From positions 120,603,023 to 120,667,022 of the forward strand of contig CM028382.1 of the NCBI GenBank assembly GCA_013146195.2: a DNA stretch of 64,000 nucleotides, written 5' to 3'. The notes under the pieces are model-generated. The model was not told the DNA's origin, searched no databases, and was given only the letters and a program-made list of their open reading frames with translations. How positions within the stretch are numbered: position 1 is the first letter of the stretch; each line of letters opens with the position of its first letter. This DNA is from Codonopsis lanceolata (Eukaryota; Streptophyta; Magnoliopsida; Asterales; Campanulaceae). The translations under genes were made by a program, and so were the position numbers. Below, piece by piece: positions 58,291 through 64,000 of this stretch.

Positions 58291-59340
58291 CTTTGATACC
58301 AATTGAAAGTTTGCACTATGATGTTTATTGAATCCACAATAAATAACCTATTCTTTATGCAAAGTATATTGGCTTCAGTAATTACTGCTTTGATAACAAT
58401 TGAAGAATGATGTAACCTAAGCCTAGATGTAAAATAGTTAAGGTCGTAAATCAAATGTGGATTGACACTATATAATATAAACACAATTCAACATGATCAC
58501 TGAATTTGATGAATGCATCAAATGTAAATAACATTTTGTAATAATGCTAAGAACAATTAAGATGGATAAAATTAGTTATATTTCAGTGTAAAAGTTATGA
58601 TTGTTAAATTGAGTTGCGCTTGACAAAATTAAATTGAAATAGTGATCTCTAGACAAAATTAAATTGAAACAGTGATCTCTAGACAAAATTAAATTGAAAC
58701 ATTTATGTGAACTATTGTGATGCCTGATTGCAACAAATTACAACTTGAAGATTGTTTGATTCAATAAAAGTATTACATAGTTAAGTTCATTTACTGACAA
58801 ATATTTAATATGATAGTAAGTAAGGTGTAAAAGTTTAGGCCTAGAAAAACTTGACACAAAGATTTAAGGTGGCTCGGATCTCTTTCCTACATCCACCTCT
58901 CATAGCCCTCTTGGCTATCATGAAGCAATAGTCCACTATATTTAAACATATATACAAATTATTGAGGTTGAAATAATCCTTTCGATTTTTTCTCAACTAG
59001 CTGGCTACCCAACTAGGTTCGACAACTTTACAAAGTTCACAAACGAGAGTTTTTCTTCCTAAATACATAACTCTACAAATAGCCTAATCAAAGCTACATG
59101 CTTAGCTCGAAGTAGATGTGTTGGGAATGTAAATGCTTTGGATAAAAGATATATTGAGCTTGCTCAATGGGAGATTTATTGATGAAATGATCTTTCATCT
59201 TGGTGTGATGGTTTCTTCTTATAGTAACTAAAGATATAGAATTTCTAAATTTGTTCTCTAAATAAACAATGATAGTTGTTTTGTTAATGAAGATATTTAC
59301 ACCAAACATATCTCTCTCTTTGTCTTTGTATCCTACCTTC
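58291..59340 (-). mobile_element. Relic of a minus-strand copia LTR with primer site
   Basis: On the minus strand TGGTATCAAAG (58291-58301) sits just after a CA-ended segment, the copia primer-site arrangement. To the right, GATTTAAGGTGGCTCGGATC followed by TCCTACATCCACCTC (58859-58898) resembles a phrase common in copia LTRs. The far LTR boundary and coding region were not found. Confidence 0.4.
58622..58711 (+). repeat. 30-bp tandem repeat, three units
   Basis: GACAAAATTAAATTGAAA(T/C)A with GTGATCTCTA occurs at 58622, 58652 and 58682. Confidence 0.9.
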
Positions 59341-59761
59341 ATTTGATTCCTCTTACATCTATATATAAGCTATCTTTCTATGACCATCAGTTATTGATCT
59401 TGTGGAAAGTGTTTCTTGTATATAGGCATTGGATTTGGAAAGTTTTTATTATAATCTTTTCGTTATATAACTGTTAGATGATCATTTTACAGCTATTGAG
59501 TACGGTCCATATGACATTCAACTTGCATCCAACTGTAGGTATATTCTTTTAAAGTTCTGGAATATTCATTTTGGGTATTGTCTGAGTACAAATATGTCCA
59601 ATACATGGCTTCTTCCTGATTCTTGTCTAGTATTGAGTCGTAGTTGTTATAATAGTTATTTGATCTAAGTTGTTTGTGTAATACCCGTCAATATTCAAAA
59701 TATAACTGTTAAAGATTTCATGAATATATATTTGTGTTAATATGCTAAATATGTGTTTGAA
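59341..59761. other. Intergenic, no gene seen
   Basis: AT-rich, only short frames and no domain. Confidence 0.4.
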
Positions 59762-60460
59762 TTTTATTTTTTTTTATTTTTTTTAGGAAACAGGGGCGGC
59801 ACCCTGCAGGATTTTATTGATAAAAAGAAAAAGTACAAACTTGAGGGGGACAACCAGCCTTGCCCTTATAAACGGAAGGACAGAGAAGCCTAACCTCGAA
59901 AAAGAGAGTACAATGCAAAAGGAAATTAAGTAATACGAACATAAGGCATGCCTCCAACATCAAGACTAAGGAGACCACGAATGTGACGGGGAAGATCTGA
60001 AGAATGGAGGAACTCCGCCTTAGAGAGGGAGTCACAAGCTAAGTTCGCAAGACTATCAGCCACATAATTAGCTTCTCTAAAATAGTGACAAAAAGTAAAA
60101 TTTCCCGAGGCCTTAAGACGAAGAATGTCACGAAAAATATAAGAGTGAATCCAAGGAAAACTATGACCCTTAGTGATGCACTCAAAAATAACTTTAGAGT
60201 CCATTTCAACTGTAACTTCTCCGAGGTTATGATCTTGAAGCCACAGAAGGCCAAAGTGAAGAGCTCGAATCTCAGCAACCTTATTAGAACACTCACCATA
60301 ATAAGAGGAAAAAGCATAGATACATCTACCCATAGAGTCACGGATAATAGATAACCATATTAGAGTCACCATAATAAGAGGAAAAAGCATGTATTCAATT
60401 TGAATTTACCACTCGGAGTATTAAACCACTTAACAGCCTTAACTGTGACAATCTTCTGAA
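59762..60460 (-). pseudogene. 5'-truncated LINE with RNase H domain
   Basis: The minus strand carries an RNase H-like domain (RVT_3 type): IIRDSMGRCIYAF, AEIRALHFGLLWLQDHN, VEMDSKVIFECI, and HYFREANYVADSLANLAC. The family acidic residues are present (D near the start, E in AEIRAL, D in MDSK, D in VADSLA). The frame ends at about 59926, a 3' tail follows, then a poly-A (poly-T on plus, 59762-59784). RT and endonuclease are missing, as expected for 5' truncation. Near its 5' edge a 25-bp phrase (TCACCATAATAAGAGG...) is duplicated. Confidence 0.8.
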
Positions 60461-60793
60461 GCCCATAAATTATTCTAGCGTAACCGACGCATCGTAGAGG
60501 AAGTAATTGGCGTGAAATGAGACCGAAAACATATTTTAGCCAAAAACTATTTTGAGACCGAAAGGACGAGTTGGGTGCCTAACACCTTCCAACCTCGTAA
60601 CTTAGCCTCTGAACCCTTTGCAAATCTGGTTACATTTGGTTTTTCTTTGTTTTTCCTTAAAATAAAGATGAAGACCCTGTTTATCACATTTTGAGTCCAC
60701 AATTGAGGCCGGGTGTATTCCACTCACCTTAAAGGTTTTGTAACCACCCGCTTTCATCAGTTGGGGAATCGGTCGAAAAACGGGGCACTCACA
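60461..60793 (+). repeat. 3' part of a gypsy-type LTR
   Basis: The text GTTGGGTGCCTAACACCTTC, ACCCTTTGCAAATC and AACGGGGCACTCACA is typical of the R/U5 of plant Tat/Ogre/Retand-type LTRs. It ends in ACA just before a primer-site-like sequence. The LTR start was not located and no pol follows, so it is a relic. Confidence 0.5.
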
Positions 60794-60794
60794 G

Positions 60795-60812
60795 TGGCGA
60801 TTCTGTTTGGGA
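60795..60812 (+). other. Primer binding site of the gypsy relic
   Basis: TGGCGATTCTGTTTGGGA resembles the TGGCGAC-type primer sites of Tat-lineage gypsy elements (tRNA-Arg class). Confidence 0.5.
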
Positions 60813-62276
60813 CGTTGTTTTTATTTTAAAGAAAGTAAAAATAGAGGCCTAGACTCATTTTTCATAAAAAAGGAAAAAAAAAAAGTTTTCTTTTGTTTTT
60901 GGCTAAATATGTTTATTATATTTATTCAACAGTTTAAATATTACATTTTTATATATATGTATATATATATATATTTGTGTAAATAACCATGAAACTTGCA
61001 GCAGCTTCATTCCGAGTACCGTTGCGAATACAAAAAAAAGGATAAAAAACAAACAAAATAGAATTTCAGGCAGGATTAAAAAAAACAAGGGGCTTATTAT
61101 TGCTTTATTTTTGTTTTATTTATCTTATTCTTCTTTATTTATTTACTTCATGTAAAATATGTAAATATTCTTTTATTCTGTCATTTAATTTTGAGGATTA
61201 GGACCAAATTGTAATTAATAGGAACAGGTAGATTCCCCACTTTTCTATTTATTGACATGAATGGCCGTCACGCTCGCTCGCGCCGTCCTTTCGAGGATTC
61301 AAACTAATAAACCGTCCTTTCGAGGATTCCCCACTTTTGCGAGATTTTGTTGTTGTTGTTACACGCTTGTCCCATGTTTTGTAGAGATTTGGGGTTGGAA
61401 CGTGTTACCCTCAAACATATCCTATCAAGCATACTATATGGCTGAAACTCCTCAAGAAATCTAAACATATTCTATTGGGTTTCCATCACGACCCCCATAC
61501 TAGCGGAAAGTAGGAGAGACATAATTCTCGCCGGGGTAGGGTGCGTAACAAATGACTAAGGGATATCATTAATTAGCAACTGGAGTTTGTTGTTGTTTTG
61601 AGGGGCTTTCATATCAGAGACAGAGAATAGTCTATTGTTAATTCCGCCTCTGGAAAAACATCGCTTTATAATATTCCTTTTCTTTCCATCGCTGAATACC
61701 TGAGAAATTCGTGCCAAATTAGATGACAAATTGTCCTTTGTGTTAAAAATCTATCGCTAAAATCAAAAATTGATGATCTATTTTCTTGGCGAAATCCTTT
61801 GTGTTACACACACACACACACATATAGACACACACATACACGCATACATACACATATCTTAATTACTGAATTAATATTTACAAACATAACACAATCAATA
61901 TAATTATAAAAATGAGAATAGTCATATTACAAATAAATATTTAAATGGTAACCGAAATCTATTTTCATTAATATATGATATGATATATGTAAAACAAATC
62001 TCAACTCCTCTAAATAGAACTTTATATATTTAAGAAATTAATAACACTATAGAGTCAATTTGCATTTGTATATGGTCTTACTATGTTGTCCGTATCCCAT
62101 TCATTGATATGAAACAATGAATTATTACAAATTTTCCTTCTTACTTGATATTTAGACATAAATAATTTGTCAAGCTTTACAATATATCATCTCATAGAGT
62201 CTTTCGAGTCGTGTCAAACCAAACTATTTTTAACCGAACCACCACGCGAGCTGTATTTAGAATGGATTGTTGATCA
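60813..62276. other. Intergenic, no gene seen
   Basis: Contains a TA-rich stretch (60950-60975) and a CA/CATA microsatellite (61805-61858). GTCCTTTCGAGGATTC occurs twice near 61287 and 61315, a small duplication. No domain recognised. Confidence 0.45.
61805..61858. repeat. CA/CATA microsatellite
   Basis: Runs of CACACA with interspersed TATA and CATACA units. Confidence 0.85.
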
Positions 62277-62500
62277 ATGTTGGGTAATCTTGGCTTCTTT
62301 CTTGGAATTGAGGCATCTCGCTCTCCCACACTCTTGACTTTAAGCCAATCACGTTATGCGACTGATTTACTCCAAAAAATTCAAATGGAAAATTGTAAAC
62401 TAGTATCCACACCAATGCTACCCGGTTCTCACTTAACAAGTTCTTCATGTGATCCGCTTCAAGATGCCACACTATATCGCACCTTTTTTTCTCTCTATTG
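62277..62500 (+). pseudogene. Fragment of a copia reverse transcriptase
   Basis: The frame encodes LGNLGFFLGIEASRS, LSQSRYATDLLQKIQM, STPMLPGSHL and DATLYR, the C-terminal part of copia RT after the YVDD box. About 75 codons remain, without LTRs or other domains; a truncated scrap of a lineage distinct from A-E. Confidence 0.8.
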
Positions 62501-63201
62501 TTTCTAGACTTGCACTTTCAATACAACATACTTTTAAATAGTAGTGATCGTTAAGATAACAGGATGGTACTTAACTAGCATATTCAAATAGTTTAGCCAG
62601 GTTGTGGAGTTCTACCCTCAAAATATTTACAGACCATTATCATTTGGATGAGCTAGGCATAGAAGGGCCAACTGATTGAAGTTGGTGAGGAGAAGAAAAT
62701 TTCATCAATTTGTCTGAGCTTGAGTTTATGCATCCATGAGTATGAGATTTCATGTAGCAAGTTCCATTATCAAGACGAGGATCGTGCTTCCAACACGATT
62801 GCTTTTTGTACTTTTTCCCTTCTACTATGAAATCAAGATCATCACGCTATTTTTTTTCCTAGCAATTAGAATGGCTTGTATTATGACAAGGATAAGAAAA
62901 GAAGATCGTTGATTAATCAATGCAGAACATCATGCAAATTTCGAGTGATTAAAAAAATCTGCAACAACGCATCTCTCTAACAATGCTGATTCAAAAATCT
63001 ACGATTCCTTCCTACAAGGAAGGCTCAAAAAATATCTTCAAATTGAAGACTTGAAACAAACATGTTATAGGTAATAAACAAATGGAATGAAGCTTGTTCA
63101 ATGCAATATAAATATTGTAATTTCTAGCATATTGAATATTGTTGTTGTTTTTGTAAATCAAAACACAAAATAAATTATTTTCTTAAACAATTATCAACTA
63201 A
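62501..63201. other. Intergenic, no gene seen
   Basis: AT-rich sequence upstream and downstream of the RT scrap, with only short frames. Confidence 0.45.

Positions 63202-63281
<80 letters not shown>
63202..63281 (-). tRNA. tRNA-Leu (anticodon UAG)
   Basis: The minus strand reads GACAGTTTGGCCGAGTGG..., folding into a full cloverleaf: acceptor stem GACAGTT/AGCTGTC with one G-U pair, D-arm GGCCGAGTGGTCTAAGGC, anticodon stem CCAGA/TCTGG around loop TTTAGGC (anticodon TAG), a long variable arm as in class II tRNAs, T-arm GGGTTCAAATCCC, and discriminator A at 63202. It decodes CUA leucine codons in the cytosol. B-box GGTTCAAATCC and A-box TGGCCGAGTGG are intact, so RNA polymerase III transcription is likely. 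It is the only clearly intact host gene in the window. No intron. Confidence 0.96.
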
Positions 63282-63282
<1 letters not shown>

Positions 63283-64000
63283 ACATGTCTTATTCAATGG
63301 TATTGTTATATGATTATCTATATATATATAAAAGCAGGGTAGTCTATATAGGGAAAAATCCCGCCAAAATTTTGTTTCCCAAAATAGAAACTCTTATATA
63401 TTAACAAGAAACAAATAATGCAATCTTTAATTAAATAATTCAAAAACTTCTTGGAACTTCCACCATGAATTATCCTAATTTGCACAGTTTTCCAATTCTC
63501 GATTGTGTCAAACGGAAATGAATCAGCACATTATAAATGATGATTAATTAATATAGATTAGTTCACAATCACTGTTTCCTTCTTCGTATATGATCAGCTA
63601 TCTGCAAGAAATATGAACCCATCAAATATTGTTCGACATTTATTTCACAGTCTCCTTCCTCACCTAAATAGTGATTCTTCATAACATGAACCCATCAAAT
63701 ATTGAAATATTATACTAAAAAAAATCAAGTAAATCAAGAAATACCCAAAATTTGAGATGTAAAAAACTATTGACAAATTAGAAGTACTATGGAATAAAAA
63801 TCACCAGAAAAAATATCTTTCGAAAATCCTAAATGATTAAAACAGTTCGGAGATTCATTCAAAAATAAATAACAAAAAGCGATGTATAAAAAATATTAAC
63901 AAATTCACAATGGATCTAAATGTCAAAAATAGTTTTTTATACAAAAAATTAAACACAATGTTTTTATGTGATTTCATTAGATTTGAATATTCCTCGAAAC
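63282..64000 (+). other. AT-rich edge, possible Helitron 5' end at 63317
   Basis: TCTATATATATATAAAAGCA preceded by A (63316), followed by CCCGCCAAAATTTTG (63360-63374), is reminiscent of the 5' terminus of plant non-autonomous Helitrons, which insert between A and T. No CTRR end with hairpin was seen before the window ends. The rest is plain AT-rich DNA. Confidence 0.3.

Noticed and set aside
62257..62472. Minus-strand frame over the RT scrap
   Set aside because: It is the complement of a clear copia RT fragment on the plus strand.
63202..63281. tRNA relic or SINE head
   Set aside because: All stems, the anticodon loop and both internal promoter boxes are intact and no SINE body or A-tail follows, so a real tRNA-Leu gene is the better reading.

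Overview
This is a TE-dense plant nuclear window with almost no host genes. The evidence is tRNA-Met-primed Ty1/copia elements, a CACTA transposon, Stowaway-like MITEs, plant-type LINE tails and one nuclear tRNA-Leu. A eudicot, perhaps of the Caryophyllales, is a weak inference from general repeat style only; nothing here proves the species.

Layout. (1) 157-26948 is a four-level matryoshka. Copia element A (LTRs 157-551 and 26554-26948, duplication CACAC) was split just upstream of its protease by SIRE-like copia element B (LTRs 1964-3200 and 22021-23258, duplication TGTCT). B was split between integrase and reverse transcriptase by a 9.35-kb CACTA element C (7009-16361, duplication ATC). C carries fragments of several host genes: a GCN1 exon, a GMC-oxidoreductase-like exon and a VAN3-binding/FORKED-like (DUF828) exon, plus a LINE piece. 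(2) 26954-37282 is gene-free: a Stowaway MITE holding a second MITE with an internal minisatellite, a LINE tail, a foldback MITE, a long LTR-like block and a 41-bp minisatellite. (3) 37283-53260 is copia element D, a relative of A, inserted in that minisatellite. D was split inside gag by E (38014-48685, minus strand, duplication GGGAC), a second SIRE-like element with an env-like gene. (4) 53261-64000 holds a LINE tail, a five-unit array of 202-bp palindromic MITE units, an AT microsatellite, a 100-N assembly gap, an LTR relic, a truncated LINE with an RNase H domain, a gypsy-type LTR end, a copia RT scrap, an intact tRNA-Leu(UAG) on the minus strand, and a possible Helitron 5' end.

How it works together. 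A, B, D and E all have gag-protease-integrase-RT-RNase H order, and all are broken by stops or frameshifts, so none looks autonomous now. B and E also carry a long ORF after pol (env-like by position). It has no visible membrane segment; it has a globular N-terminal or central domain with low-complexity flanks.

Most unusual points: E contains about ten copies of a 24-52 nt imperfect palindrome built on CAATG...CATTG, in its LTRs, gag, the integrase-RT linker, a spacer and the env-like gene; the env-like ORF of B seems to have a start codon abutting an intron (ATG|GTAAG) behind a TATA-like box; and C is a multi-gene-capturing CACTA element.
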